A stretch of DNA of 42,813 nucleotides, taken from NCBI GenBank assembly GCA_020849095.1, contig JADLGX010000375.1, positions 1 through 42,813 on the forward strand, in the 5' to 3' direction. The DNA comes from Candidatus Eiseniibacteriota bacterium. GTDB taxonomy: Bacteria; Eisenbacteria; RBG-16-71-46. The translations under genes were made by a program, and so were the position numbers. Within the stretch, counting starts at the first letter, position 1. Each line of letters opens with the position of its first letter. Positions 1 to 9,636 of the stretch are shown here, piece after piece. The notes beneath the pieces were generated by a model, which had not been told where the DNA came from, made no database searches, and saw nothing but the letters and a program-made list of their open reading frames with translations.

Positions 1-151
1 CACTCGACGTCAGCCGAGTGGACAGCACCTTGATGGCGACGTCGCGCCCCAGGCGCGAGTCGTGCGCGCGATACACGTCGCCCATGCCGCCGGCGCCGAG
101 CGGAGCGGAGATCTCGTAGGGACCAAGGCGGGTACCGGGGGGCAGCGGCAT
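1..151 (-). CDS. Serine/threonine protein kinase, N-terminal fragment (runs off window start)
   Basis: Reverse complement reads [50 protein letters not shown]: glycine-rich loop (GAGGMGDV) and VAIK lysine. Absent from the ORF track because it is truncated. Confidence 0.9.
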   Translation of the reverse strand, partial: MPLPPGTRLGPYEISAPLGAGGMGDVYRAHDSRLGRDVAIKVLSTRLTSS

Positions 152-195
152 CGCAGGAATCTACTGGAGCCCTTGCCCGTGGGGCAGCCCTGATT

Positions 196-1884
196 TCAAC
201 GCTGCAGCACGATCTTCCGCACCTCGGCCCCGCTGTCGCGACGCACGCGGACCAGGTACACGCCCGGCGCCGCGCTTGCGCCGGCGTCGGTACGCCCGTC
301 CCAGCTCACCGTCCGCTCGCCCGCCAGGCCGCGTCCCGACTCCAGCTCGCGCACCCGCCGTCCCGACAGGTCGTGCACGGTCACCGCGTAGTGCTCGTCC
401 TTCTGCACCGCGAAGCGCAGCGTCGTGCTCGAGCGGAACGGGTTCGGCGCCGCTGCGCCCAGCAGGCGCGGCCCCGCAACATCGCCCGGCACGTCGAGCG
501 CCGCCGTGTTGCGGAAGTTCCAGAAGTCGGTCCGGAACGTCTGGTTGCCGCCGCCCTGGCTGATGATCGCCATCACCACGCCGACCAGCTGGCCGTTGCC
601 ACCCTTCGACGTGGGAATCGGATCCAGCACGCCGTTGCCGCCGGGGAACACGCTGTTGTCGTCCACGAAGCTCGACAGAGGGATCGACACCTTTTGCCAC
701 CCGCCACCCGCGATCGCGCCGGGGCCGGTGGGGCTCACGACGAAGTTGTACTGGAACTCCTCGTCGGTGCTGTTGTTGCCGTTGTCGTCTTCCTGCAGGT
801 TGATCTCGAGCGTGTAGCTCTGGTTCGCGTCGGGGTTGATCCAGAACTCGAAGTTCGTCCTGCCGCTCAGATCGATGGGGAACGTCCGCCCGAAGCCGCC
901 GATGTAGCCGTTCGGTCCGCCGTAGCCCACCTCGAGCGACGAGCCGCATCCGTCCTGCGGAGGAAGCGAGCTGTTCGCGGCGATGCTGCCACCGCCGCCG
1001 CCGTTGAACACGAACCAGCCGTTGCCGAACGGGTTGGCGTGGTCCATGCCGTCGAACAGGATGCTCGTCTGGTCCGTGGGCTTCTGCCACACGCGCACCC
1101 AGTCGATCACGTATTCCTGCGGAAACACCGTGCTGCCGTCCGGCGATCCGGGAAGGTTCCCGCCCACCGCGAGGTTGAGCAGCATGTGGAACGGCTTGTC
1201 GAACGGCGCCGGGTAGCCGCCCGCCGACGAGATCCAGTGGCTCTTGCACGCGTACTGCACGCCGTCGAGCAGCCAGCGGATCTGGTTCGGCTCCCACTCG
1301 ATCGCAAAGGTGTGAAAGCCATCGTGGAACGTGCCCGACGCCAGCGACGTGGATGAGCTGGAGTAGATCTGGTTCGGGTTGCCGTAGTGCAGCGTGCCGA
1401 ACACCTGGGCCGGCTGGTGCCCGAGGTACTCCATGATGTCGATCTCGCCGCTCACCGGCCAGTTCCCGTACGGGCTGTTGGTCGGAAGCATCCAGAACGC
1501 CGGCCACAGGCCGCGGCCAATGGGGAGCTTCGCGCGCATCTCGATCTTGCCGTACGTGAAGTCCGCGAGCCCCTGGCTGCGCAGCCGCGCCGACGTGTAG
1601 GACTTGCCGCCGAAGGACTGCTGCTTCGCGGTGATCGTCAGGAAGCCGCCGGCCACGGTCGCGTTTTCGGCGCGGTAGTACTGCAGCTCGTTGTTGCCCC
1701 AGTTGCACACAGTCGGGCAGCCGGTGCCCAGCTGGAACTCCCACTTCGCGTTGTTGACGGTGGTGCCGTCGAAGTTGTCCTCCCACGCCAGCGTGTACTG
1801 GGCATGCGCGGGAGCGGCACTCAGGGTGGCGAAGGCGGCGAGTACGACGAGCAGGAGCAACGAGCGAGGTGTCTTCATGCGCAT
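196..1884 (-). CDS. Secreted glycoside hydrolase family 16 (beta-glucanase-like) with C-terminal FlgD-Ig/T9SS-like module
   Basis: Signal peptide (MKTPRSLLLLVVLAAFATLSAAPAHA), GH16 catalytic motif GEIDIMEYLG, C-terminus NPFRSSTTLRF...VHDLSGRRVREL...WDGRTDAG...GVYLVRV. Track ORF extends to 1947; likely start is 1884 or 1878. Confidence 0.92.
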   Translation of the reverse strand: MRMKTPRSLLLLVVLAAFATLSAAPAHAQYTLAWEDNFDGTTVNNAKWEFQLGTGCPTVCNWGNNELQYYRAENATVAGGFLTITAKQQSFGGKSYTSARLRSQGLADFTYGKIEMRAKLPIGRGLWPAFWMLPTNSPYGNWPVSGEIDIMEYLGHQPAQVFGTLHYGNPNQIYSSSSTSLASGTFHDGFHTFAIEWEPNQIRWLLDGVQYACKSHWISSAGGYPAPFDKPFHMLLNLAVGGNLPGSPDGSTVFPQEYVIDWVRVWQKPTDQTSILFDGMDHANPFGNGWFVFNGGGGGSIAANSSLPPQDGCGSSLEVGYGGPNGYIGGFGRTFPIDLSGRTNFEFWINPDANQSYTLEINLQEDDNGNNSTDEEFQYNFVVSPTGPGAIAGGGWQKVSIPLSSFVDDNSVFPGGNGVLDPIPTSKGGNGQLVGVVMAIISQGGGNQTFRTDFWNFRNTAALDVPGDVAGPRLLGAAAPNPFRSSTTLRFAVQKDEHYAVTVHDLSGRRVRELESGRGLAGERTVSWDGRTDAGASAAPGVYLVRVRRDSGAEVRKIVLQR

Positions 1885-1956
1885 GAGCCTAACATTGCTC
1901 GCCCGCCGAACGAAGTCCTGTGTGCGGGCAGGCGGGCGAACTCTCACCTCGCGCGA

Positions 1957-4089
1957 TTATGGCAACCGGACGATCCGGCTCGTCTTGCGCACGCCCGCGG
2001 CCGTGACCTCGTAGAACAGGATGCCGCTCGGGGCGGGCTCCCCCGACTCGTCGGCGCCGTCCCACACGAACTCGCGGTTGCCGGCGGCGAACGTCTGCTC
2101 CATCTGGCGCACCAACCGGCCCGCGGTGTCGAAGATCCGCAAGCGCACCGGGCCGCCATGCGGCAGCGCGAAGCGCAGCGCCACGGTCGAACGGAACGGG
2201 TTCGGCGAGCCGGGCATCAGTGCGAACGCGACGGGACGCGAAGACGGCGGCGAATCGGCGAACGTGAACTCGTCGATCATGCGCAGCTGCGAGTGCTCGT
2301 TGATCAGCAGCTCGTTCTGGTCGTCGTCGGGGTCGAGGTTCAGGGCGACGAACGGCGGGTTCGCGGTCATGTCGATGCCGCTCCACGCCGGCGCGCCCAC
2401 CGAGGCCTGGAAGAGCATCGCACCGGTCTGCCCGTCACGGAGTCGCACGTCGTCGTCGGGCGCGACTTCGAGGATCTCGCCCTGCCATGCCGAGCGCAGT
2501 CGCACGGCCGCCGCGGTGAACACCGGGTCGGTGTGCGAGAACAGCACGGTGTAGAAGTTGGCGCTCCGTCCGTACTGGCGCAGCTGCGCCGGGGACCCGG
2601 AGAAGCTCGGACGGTACGAGAGGATGTTGTTCACGCCATACCCGCCGGGATCGTTGGCCAGGTAGGCCACGCCGTTCGCCGCATTCCAGTCCGGCACCAC
2701 CGTCGCGGGAGCGCCCGTCATGGCGTCCACGAGGCTCGTGCTGCCCGTCGAGACCTGGCGCAGCATGTACTCGTCCGCCGCATCGCCGTCGGTGTCACCG
2801 AGGCCCACATAGAACTGCCAGCCGGGCGCCGACCACAGCTCATGGTAGGCGCCACCCTCGCCACTCACGAGACGCAGCGCGTTCGTCGCATCCGTCACCG
2901 CGAGTTCCGAGACACCGTCGTGGTTCGCGTCCTGCAGCGACACGTTCGGCGTGTTGCCCGACCACGGGAACAGGCCCGTGGAAGCCGTGAACAGCACATC
3001 GCCCGTCTCCGCGTCGCGGATCCGGAAGTTGCCCGTCGTGATTTCGACGATCTCGTGCTCCGCCGTGCTGCGAGAGGTCGCGGGAAAGATGTCCGACACG
3101 GCGCTGTTGTGCGTCCACATCGTGTTGTAACCGCAGCAGCCTCCACGCACCGCCGTGACGCACGGAGTTCCCGGACCCTGGCGGTAGAAGTACAGCTCCA
3201 TCGTGCCGTCGCCGTCCGAGTCGAACGGCAGTACGTCTCCGCCGGTGAAGATCGAATACGCCGTGGCGTCGTACTTCAGGTAGCCGAAGCGGCCGTCGAA
3301 GATCGCGATGTGGCCATCGGTCGCGCTGAACATCGCGATTTCTTGCTGGGAGTCGGCGTCGGAGTTGAACGCGCTCATGGGCTGCCAGCCGGTCACGCCC
3401 CAGGCGCGCGAGAACGCGCCTCCTGAGTAGCGCACCACGTCCACGGTCGAAGCGTCACGCGTGATTTGGAGTTCCGGTGTGCCGTCGTTGTCCACGTCCA
3501 GCAAGGACGCGTTGGGGCTGTTGCCCGTCCAACCGGGCAGCGACGTCGAGGCGCGCCAGAGCACGCTGCCGTTCATCGCGCGCACGCGGATGTCGGTCGC
3601 ACCGATCTCGAGTACCTCGGTCTGGACCTGGTTGCGCAGGTGCACGATCGAATACGCGTAGGTCAGGTCCGTGTGCTGGTACATCTGCGCGTACGACGAG
3701 CCGTTCCACTGGTAGGCCGCGAACATCGGCGGCCCGCCGTACGCGCGGTTGAAGAACAGCTCGTTGCGGCCGTCGCCGTCGATGTCGGCGGCCGTGCAGC
3801 CGGCGTCGGGATAGTTGAAGCTGTTGAAGCCCTGCTGGATCTGGCCCGTGGCGCCGTCCACGACCGCGTAGCGGAACATCCGTTCGATGCAGAGGAGTTC
3901 GGGCTGCGGATCCCAGTCGGTGTTCCCGAGCGAAGCGCGGTACACCAATCCGGGCATCGCCCAACGGGTCTTGAGCACTTCCGAGTCGGCCGGGCGCGGC
4001 CCGAGTACTCCGAGAAGAAGGACGAGACCGAGCAGCGCGCGAGCAATGCGGTGGGGGGCCAAAGGTGTCTCCACTGTTGGGATGGGCAA
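1957..4089 (-). CDS. Secreted FG-GAP/VCBS-like repeat protein with C-terminal FlgD-Ig/T9SS-like module
   Basis: Hydrophobic N-terminus, repeated acidic DxDxDG-type motifs (DIDGDGRNEL, DVDNDGTPEL, DSDGDGTMEL, DANHDGVSEL, DTDGDAADEY), C-terminus NPFRSTVALRFALP...WDGADESGEPAPSGILFYEV. Confidence 0.85.
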   Translation of the reverse strand: MPIPTVETPLAPHRIARALLGLVLLLGVLGPRPADSEVLKTRWAMPGLVYRASLGNTDWDPQPELLCIERMFRYAVVDGATGQIQQGFNSFNYPDAGCTAADIDGDGRNELFFNRAYGGPPMFAAYQWNGSSYAQMYQHTDLTYAYSIVHLRNQVQTEVLEIGATDIRVRAMNGSVLWRASTSLPGWTGNSPNASLLDVDNDGTPELQITRDASTVDVVRYSGGAFSRAWGVTGWQPMSAFNSDADSQQEIAMFSATDGHIAIFDGRFGYLKYDATAYSIFTGGDVLPFDSDGDGTMELYFYRQGPGTPCVTAVRGGCCGYNTMWTHNSAVSDIFPATSRSTAEHEIVEITTGNFRIRDAETGDVLFTASTGLFPWSGNTPNVSLQDANHDGVSELAVTDATNALRLVSGEGGAYHELWSAPGWQFYVGLGDTDGDAADEYMLRQVSTGSTSLVDAMTGAPATVVPDWNAANGVAYLANDPGGYGVNNILSYRPSFSGSPAQLRQYGRSANFYTVLFSHTDPVFTAAAVRLRSAWQGEILEVAPDDDVRLRDGQTGAMLFQASVGAPAWSGIDMTANPPFVALNLDPDDDQNELLINEHSQLRMIDEFTFADSPPSSRPVAFALMPGSPNPFRSTVALRFALPHGGPVRLRIFDTAGRLVRQMEQTFAAGNREFVWDGADESGEPAPSGILFYEVTAAGVRKTSRIVRLP

Positions 4090-4121
4090 CGGTTCATGGA
4101 TCGGCCGAGGACCGGTCCCGG

Positions 4122-6770
4122 CTACTTCCCCAGCAACGCCGTCCAGTTCACGATCAACCGAATGTCACGCGGGCGCTGAAGGGCAACGCGGCTCACGAGT
4201 CGCAGGGTTCCGTCTCGACTGGCCGACCCGCTGGTCACGTCGGTCAATTGCGGGTCCAGCTCCGATGGCGTGCCGGGCACCAGCTCTTCGGTTCCCGTCA
4301 CCGGAACCGTGACGATCTTGCCGCGATTGCCGTACCGCAATGCCCGCCCACCCTCGACCCAACGGGGGTACTGCCCGCCGCCGGGCGACACGCGCACCTT
4401 GTGCCCCGGCACGGGGAACGACTGCACGTAGACCTCTTCCTGGCCGGTCTCGTTGCTGAAGTAGGCCAGCCAGCGTCCATCGGGCGAGATCCGGCCGCCG
4501 CGCTCGGAACTGGGATTTCGCAGGTAGGCCACCGGCTTGCGGTCCCCGAGCATCGGCACGTACCAGATGTCGTGACCGGTCAGCCCGTGGATACCATTGA
4601 AGGTCAGGTAGCGCCCGTCGGCGGTCCACTCGATCACGTACTTGAACTCGGTGTCGGTCGTCGGCAGCACCTGCTCCTTGCCGTCCATGCCCGCGATGTG
4701 GACCTCGTCCCGTCCTTCGTGCTTCGAGACGAACGCGATCTGGCTGCCATCGGGCGACCACACGCTCGTCGGTTCGCGCGACGTGGTGGTCGCGAAGCGC
4801 ATCGGGACCGAACGCTCCAGGTCCACCAGCCACAGGTCGTGACCGTTCAGGACCACGGCGCGCCTGGAATCCGGCGACAGGCTCGACACCCTCCACGGTC
4901 CCTCGGGCAGGTCGTACCGCGTCACGGTCGCGCCGGCCACGGTGATCATTTCCAGCCGCGTGTCGGCGGGCTCGCTGCGAAGGATCGCCAGCCGGCCGTT
5001 GCGCGAGGCCGACGCCACCGGCGCAGCGTCCACGTCGGCGGCCTCCGCGGCATTGCCGACCGCCGTCGCCTCTCCGGTCACTTCGAGCCGCCGGGTGTCG
5101 AACCGCTGGGCCATCACCCGCCCGTCGCGCTCGAACAGCAGGTATCCCGGCTCCGCGTAGACCGCTGCGGAGGGCGCGGTCAGCACGCGCTTCACGGTGC
5201 GTGACTTCAGCGAGCCCACGTAGGTGTCGAAGCCGGCCGCGCCGCCCGGGAGCGCCACGAACAGGAAGTGGTCCCCGTCGGGCAGGAAATACGGGAACCG
5301 GTGCCCGCTCTCGTGCCGGGTGCTGTCCAGCCAGGTCGCGGCGGCCGGGGTGCCGCCGCCGACCGGAACGCGCAGGAGCGCTCCGTCCGTCGAAGGGCTG
5401 AACACGATCGTCCCGCTGCGGCTCCAACTGCCACCCCGGCCATTGAGCACCTCGGACACCCGGGTGGGAGTACCGCCCGCTGCGGGAACTCTCATCAGCC
5501 GGGCATTTCCATTCTGTCCACCGGCTCCGACCAAGAAGCCGATGCTTCGCGAATCAGGTGACCAGAACGGCTGCCAGCCGCCGGCCGTACCCTCGAGGAG
5601 TTCGGCCGTTTCCGCCCCCAACGTCTGGACGCCGATTCCGTTCAGGGTCGTGAACGCGATCATCCGGCCGTCCGGAGAGATCGCGAGATCGTTGGCCCGG
5701 GGCGAAATGGCGGACTCGCGCGGGCCTTCGATGAGCGACTGGATCGTCTCGGGCGCCCCCTCGCGAGAGGCGAACATCCACCACGCGAGCCCCGCCGCGA
5801 CGATCACCCCTGCGGCCGCGACGATCCACGCGAGCCGCTCGCGGCTCCTGCGCTTGGCGGCGACCGGCGCCGGCACGCCCGCCTGCGAGCCGCCCTCGGC
5901 CAGCCACGTGATCTGCATGCGGATGTCGTGCGCGCTCTGCAGCCGGTCCGCCGGGTCCTTCACGAGGCACGCCTGCACGAGCCGCTCGAGCCCGGGCGGC
6001 GCCATCGGCGCGATCTGCGAAAGCGGCACGGGCTGCGAGCCCATGATGGACGTGATCAACGACGCCTGGCTGCGCCCTTCGAAGGCGCGGCGTCCGGTCG
6101 CCATCTCGTACAGCACGCAGCCGAGCGCCCACAGGTCGCTTCGCACGTCGGCCTCGCGCCCCTCCAACTGCTCGGGCGACATGTACTGGAACGTGCCGAC
6201 GATGGCGCCCTCGGCCGTGAGCGGCGAGGCCACGGTGGGGTGCTGCGTGAGCGCCGACATCGAGGCGCCGCTGGCGCTCACCGGACCGCCCGCGGCGCCC
6301 GCGCGCGCGAGCCCAAAGTCCATCAGCTTGGCGCCGGTCTTCGCGAGCATCACGTTGCCGGGCTTGAGGTCGCGGTGCACCACGCCGGCGCGATGCGCGC
6401 GGTCGAGCGCGTCGGCGATCTGCGCGCCGATCCGCAGCACTTCGGCGGCGGGCAGGGCGCCCTTCTCGAGCCGCTGCGAGAGCGTCTCCCCTTCCACCAG
6501 CTCCATCACGAGGTAGTCGGTGTCCCCCTCGCGGCCCACGTCGAACAGCGTGCAGATGTTCGGGTGGTTGAGGCTGGAGATGGTCTTGGCCTCGCGCTCG
6601 AACCGCGCGCGCACCTCGGGGTTGGCGGACAGATGCTGCGGCAGCACCTTTACTGCCACCTCGCGGCCGAGGCGCGTATCGGTGGCGCGGAAGACTTCGC
6701 CCATGCCGCCCGCGCCGAGCGGGGCGACGATTTCGTATGGGCCGAGTCGGGTACCGGGCGTCAGTGGCAT
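4122..6770 (-). CDS. PknB-type serine/threonine protein kinase with TM helix and C-terminal TolB/PD40-like beta-propeller
   Basis: [54 protein letters not shown]-like SPEQLEG; TM LAWIVAAAGVIVAAGLAWWMF; repeated WSPDG/ISPDG motifs. Confidence 0.95.
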   Translation of the reverse strand: MPLTPGTRLGPYEIVAPLGAGGMGEVFRATDTRLGREVAVKVLPQHLSANPEVRARFEREAKTISSLNHPNICTLFDVGREGDTDYLVMELVEGETLSQRLEKGALPAAEVLRIGAQIADALDRAHRAGVVHRDLKPGNVMLAKTGAKLMDFGLARAGAAGGPVSASGASMSALTQHPTVASPLTAEGAIVGTFQYMSPEQLEGREADVRSDLWALGCVLYEMATGRRAFEGRSQASLITSIMGSQPVPLSQIAPMAPPGLERLVQACLVKDPADRLQSAHDIRMQITWLAEGGSQAGVPAPVAAKRRSRERLAWIVAAAGVIVAAGLAWWMFASREGAPETIQSLIEGPRESAISPRANDLAISPDGRMIAFTTLNGIGVQTLGAETAELLEGTAGGWQPFWSPDSRSIGFLVGAGGQNGNARLMRVPAAGGTPTRVSEVLNGRGGSWSRSGTIVFSPSTDGALLRVPVGGGTPAAATWLDSTRHESGHRFPYFLPDGDHFLFVALPGGAAGFDTYVGSLKSRTVKRVLTAPSAAVYAEPGYLLFERDGRVMAQRFDTRRLEVTGEATAVGNAAEAADVDAAPVASASRNGRLAILRSEPADTRLEMITVAGATVTRYDLPEGPWRVSSLSPDSRRAVVLNGHDLWLVDLERSVPMRFATTTSREPTSVWSPDGSQIAFVSKHEGRDEVHIAGMDGKEQVLPTTDTEFKYVIEWTADGRYLTFNGIHGLTGHDIWYVPMLGDRKPVAYLRNPSSERGGRISPDGRWLAYFSNETGQEEVYVQSFPVPGHKVRVSPGGGQYPRWVEGGRALRYGNRGKIVTVPVTGTEELVPGTPSELDPQLTDVTSGSASRDGTLRLVSRVALQRPRDIRLIVNWTALLGK

Positions 6771-6843
6771 CGCGGCAAGCTACAGGATTGCTTGCATCGT
6801 CCACCATGCCAATCTGCCGGTCCGGCGCCTTGTGTCCCCCGCC

Positions 6844-7254
6844 CTAACGCTTCGCCTTCGCCGCCTTCTTCGCGGCCGGATGTCCGAGCTCGACCGCCTG
6901 GTCGAGCAGCGCGACGAGGTCACGCTCCACGATGTCCCGGGTCGAACGCAGCCGCACGTAGCGCACGAACCGGCCTTTCCCCGCGAGCAGTTCCTTCGGG
7001 TCGTCCAGCGCCGAGCCCGCCATGAACCCGAACTGCGTGTGGTCTTGATCGGCGTACACGTAGGCGATCGGGTACTTGCCCTGGAGCCAGCAGCCGTTGC
7101 CGTACTTCACCGCCTCCTCGAGCGCCGGGGCGGCGCGCTTCACCAGCTTGCGCAGCGCCCGGATCACCACCTGGTTCGCGCGGGGCTGGTCCTTCAGGTA
7201 CGCGTCGAAGCTCGGGTACGACTTCATCAGGGCCATGGCAGTCGCTGCCTCCAC
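6844..7254 (-). CDS. DUF1801 domain-containing protein
   Basis: SFDAYLKDQPRANQVVIRALRKLVKRAAPALEEAVKYGNGCWLQGKYPIAYVYADQDHTQFGF matches the DUF1801 pattern. Internal starts at 7236 or 7227 are possible. Confidence 0.8.
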   Translation of the reverse strand: MEAATAMALMKSYPSFDAYLKDQPRANQVVIRALRKLVKRAAPALEEAVKYGNGCWLQGKYPIAYVYADQDHTQFGFMAGSALDDPKELLAGKGRFVRYVRLRSTRDIVERDLVALLDQAVELGHPAAKKAAKAKR

Positions 7255-7282
7255 GGGTGGAGTGAAACGAGAACCTCAGTGC

Positions 7283-7732
7283 TCAGGCAGGGCGCGCTCC
7301 CAGCTCCTGCGCAAGTCCGATGAGTATTCCCTCGGGCCCGCGGATGTAGCAGAGCCGGTACATGTTCTCGTACTGGACCACTTGGTCCACGAGCTGCGCG
7401 CCACGTTTGCAGAGCCGGGCAACCGTGTCGTCGATGTCCTCCACCGTGAACATGACGCGCAGGTAGCCGAGCGCGTTCACGGGGGCGTTGCGGTGATCGG
7501 CGATCACAGCCGGCGCGAGGAACCGGGACAGCTCCAGCCGGCTGTGGCCGTCCGGCGTTCGCATCATGGCGATCTCGACGCGCATGCCGGGCAATCCCGT
7601 CACTCCGGAAGCCCACTCCCCTTCGATCGGGGAGCGCCCCAGAAGCTCGAGGCCCAGCTCTTCGAAGAACTCGATGGCCGCATCGAGGTCTTCCACCACG
7701 ATGCCCACGTTGTCCATGCGCTTGACCGTCAC
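7283..7732 (-). CDS. VOC family (glyoxalase/bleomycin resistance/dioxygenase fold) protein
   Basis: MDNVGIVVEDLDAAIEFFEELGLELLGRSPIEGEW...GYLRVMFTVEDIDDTVARLCKRGAQLV...YIRGPEGILIGLAQEL is a typical VOC fold. GTG 7732 or ATG 7717 is preferred over the longer track start at 7846. Confidence 0.9.
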   Translation of the reverse strand: MTVKRMDNVGIVVEDLDAAIEFFEELGLELLGRSPIEGEWASGVTGLPGMRVEIAMMRTPDGHSRLELSRFLAPAVIADHRNAPVNALGYLRVMFTVEDIDDTVARLCKRGAQLVDQVVQYENMYRLCYIRGPEGILIGLAQELGARPA

Positions 7733-7821
7733 CAGCCCTCCTTGCGCGCGCGTCGCAGGCGCGCGTTGCGCTCGTCGAATCCCGCGTGGACAGTCCCCTG
7801 CCCGGTCGCTACGTTTTGGGC

Positions 7822-8352
7822 ATGCCTGCCAACGAACGTGTACCAAATGCCGAGGCGGTGCTGGCCAGCTATTTTGCCCGCTACGCGCCGGCGGTGGCCA
7901 AGCTCGGAAAGGCGCTGCGCGCCAAGCTGCGTGCCCGGCTGCCCGGGCTGTTCGAGATCGTGTACCTGTACGAGAAACAGCAGTCTCTCGTGATCTCCTA
8001 CTCTCCTTCCGTGCGCGGTTACGAAGGGTTGTGCGCTCTCGCGCTCTACCCCGACTGCGTGAAGCTGTTCTTCACCAACGGCGCCCTGCTGTCGAAGGCC
8101 GATCCCAAGAAGCGGCTGCAGGGCAGCGGCAAGACGGCGCGATACGTCGTGCTGAAGTCGGTCGCGGACTTCGGCCGCGAGGACATCCAGACCCTGATGG
8201 CGGCGGCGTTGAAGCTGGCCAACGTCCGCCTCGATCCCGGCGCCAAAGGATCAGTGATCATGAAGGTCGAAAGCCAGAAGCGACGCGCACGCCGCACAAG
8301 CAAGGCGGCGCGACCCACCCCTGCACCTCGGTCAGCGAAGCCAAGGCGCTGA
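7822..8352 (+). CDS. DUF1801-like (YdhG-type) protein with basic C-terminal tail
   Basis: MPANERVPNAEAVLASYFARYAPAVAKLGKALRAKLRARLPGLFEIVYLYEKQQSLVISYSP...LSKADPKKRLQGSGKTARYVVLKS; C-terminal tail rich in K/R/A/P. Confidence 0.7.
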   Translation: MPANERVPNAEAVLASYFARYAPAVAKLGKALRAKLRARLPGLFEIVYLYEKQQSLVISYSPSVRGYEGLCALALYPDCVKLFFTNGALLSKADPKKRLQGSGKTARYVVLKSVADFGREDIQTLMAAALKLANVRLDPGAKGSVIMKVESQKRRARRTSKAARPTPAPRSAKPRR

Positions 8353-8369
8353 CTTTCCGGGAGATATCC

Positions 8370-9512
8370 GTGTCCGATCCTCGTTTGCCCAAGCTCGCCG
8401 ACCTGCTCGTGAACTACTCCGCCCGCGTGCGCAAGGGCGACCTCGTCAAGATCACCGGCGCGGCCGTGTGCGAGCCGCTGCTCGCGGAAGTCTTCCGCTC
8501 GGTGCTCCGCGCGGGTGGCAACCCGTACATCACGCTGCTCAGCGACCAGGCTGCCGAGGACTTCGTGCGGCTCGCCGGCAACGACCAGCTCGACTTCCAG
8601 AATCCGGTCGCCCAGCACGAGATCGAGACCATTGATTGCCTGATCTCGACCTGGGGCGCCGTGAACACCAAGGCGCTCTCGGGCGCCGACCCCGCCAAGC
8701 AGGCGCGTGCGAGCGCGGCGCGGCGCAAATGGTTCACCACGTTCATGACGCGCACGGCGATTCCCTTCGGCAAGAAGGGCAACATGCGCTGGATCGGCAC
8801 GATGTTCCCCAACCAGGCCTCGGCGCAGGACGCCGACATGTCGCTGCGCGAGTACGAGGACTTCGTGTTCGGCGCGGGGCTGCTCGACCTTCCCAATCCC
8901 ATCGCCGCGTGGAAGGCCATCAGCGCCAAGCAGGAGAAGGTCGTCAAGTACCTGAACGGCGTGAGCGAAGTGCGCTTCAAGACTCCGCAGGGCACGGACC
9001 TCACGGTGGGCGTCAAGGGCCGCAAGTGGATCAACTGCGACGGGCACGTGAACTTTCCCGATGGCGAAGTGTTCACCGGCCCGCTCGAGGACGCGACCGA
9101 GGGTGTGGTCTGTTACAGCTTCACGTCGGTCTATGCCGGCCGCGAGGTGGACGGCATTCGCCTGCGCTTCAAGGGTGGCCGCGTCGTGGACGCCTCGGCC
9201 ACCAAGGGCGAGGCCTTCCTGATCAAGATGCTCGACCAGGACAAGGGCGCGCGCGTGCTGGGCGAGATCGCGATCGGCACCAACTACCGCATCCAGCGCG
9301 GCGTCAAGAACACGCTCTTCGACGAGAAGATCGGGGGCACGTTCCACGCCGCGTGCGGCGCCTCCATCAAGGAGAGCGGCGGCAAGAACGAGAGCGGTCT
9401 GCACTGGGACATGGTCTGCGACCTGCGTAACGGCGGCACCATCGAAGCCGACGGCAAGGTCATCAGCCGCAACGGCCGGTTCACGAAGGCGGGCTGGCCG
9501 GGGCGGGCGTAG
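8370..9512 (+). CDS. M29-family aminopeptidase (thermophilic metalloprotease)
   Basis: LPKLADLLVNYSARVRKGDLVKITG, ANLD-like MRWIGTMFPNQASAQDADMSLREYEDFVF, FPDGEVFTGPLEDATEGVV, EIAIGTNYRIQRGVKNTLFDEKIGGTFHAACGASI, LHWDMVCDLR. Inferred GTG start; the reading frame was checked. Confidence 0.9.
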   Translation: MSDPRLPKLADLLVNYSARVRKGDLVKITGAAVCEPLLAEVFRSVLRAGGNPYITLLSDQAAEDFVRLAGNDQLDFQNPVAQHEIETIDCLISTWGAVNTKALSGADPAKQARASAARRKWFTTFMTRTAIPFGKKGNMRWIGTMFPNQASAQDADMSLREYEDFVFGAGLLDLPNPIAAWKAISAKQEKVVKYLNGVSEVRFKTPQGTDLTVGVKGRKWINCDGHVNFPDGEVFTGPLEDATEGVVCYSFTSVYAGREVDGIRLRFKGGRVVDASATKGEAFLIKMLDQDKGARVLGEIAIGTNYRIQRGVKNTLFDEKIGGTFHAACGASIKESGGKNESGLHWDMVCDLRNGGTIEADGKVISRNGRFTKAGWPGRA

Positions 9513-9636
9513 CGCTCTTCCCGGGCGCGCCCGGATCGCCGGTATCCGAAGTTCGCCCTATCTGCCCCAGTTGCCACCCGCGTATCATTGCGAGCCACTT
9601 CTCGCTGAACCTCCCATCCATCCGGAGAGGCCGCTC

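Noticed and set aside
1387-3426. 679-aa plus-strand ORF antisense to the FG-GAP-like and GH16 genes
   Set aside because: Arg/His/Val-rich shadow ORF created by high GC3 in the opposite-strand genes. It spans two real genes and has no recognisable domain.
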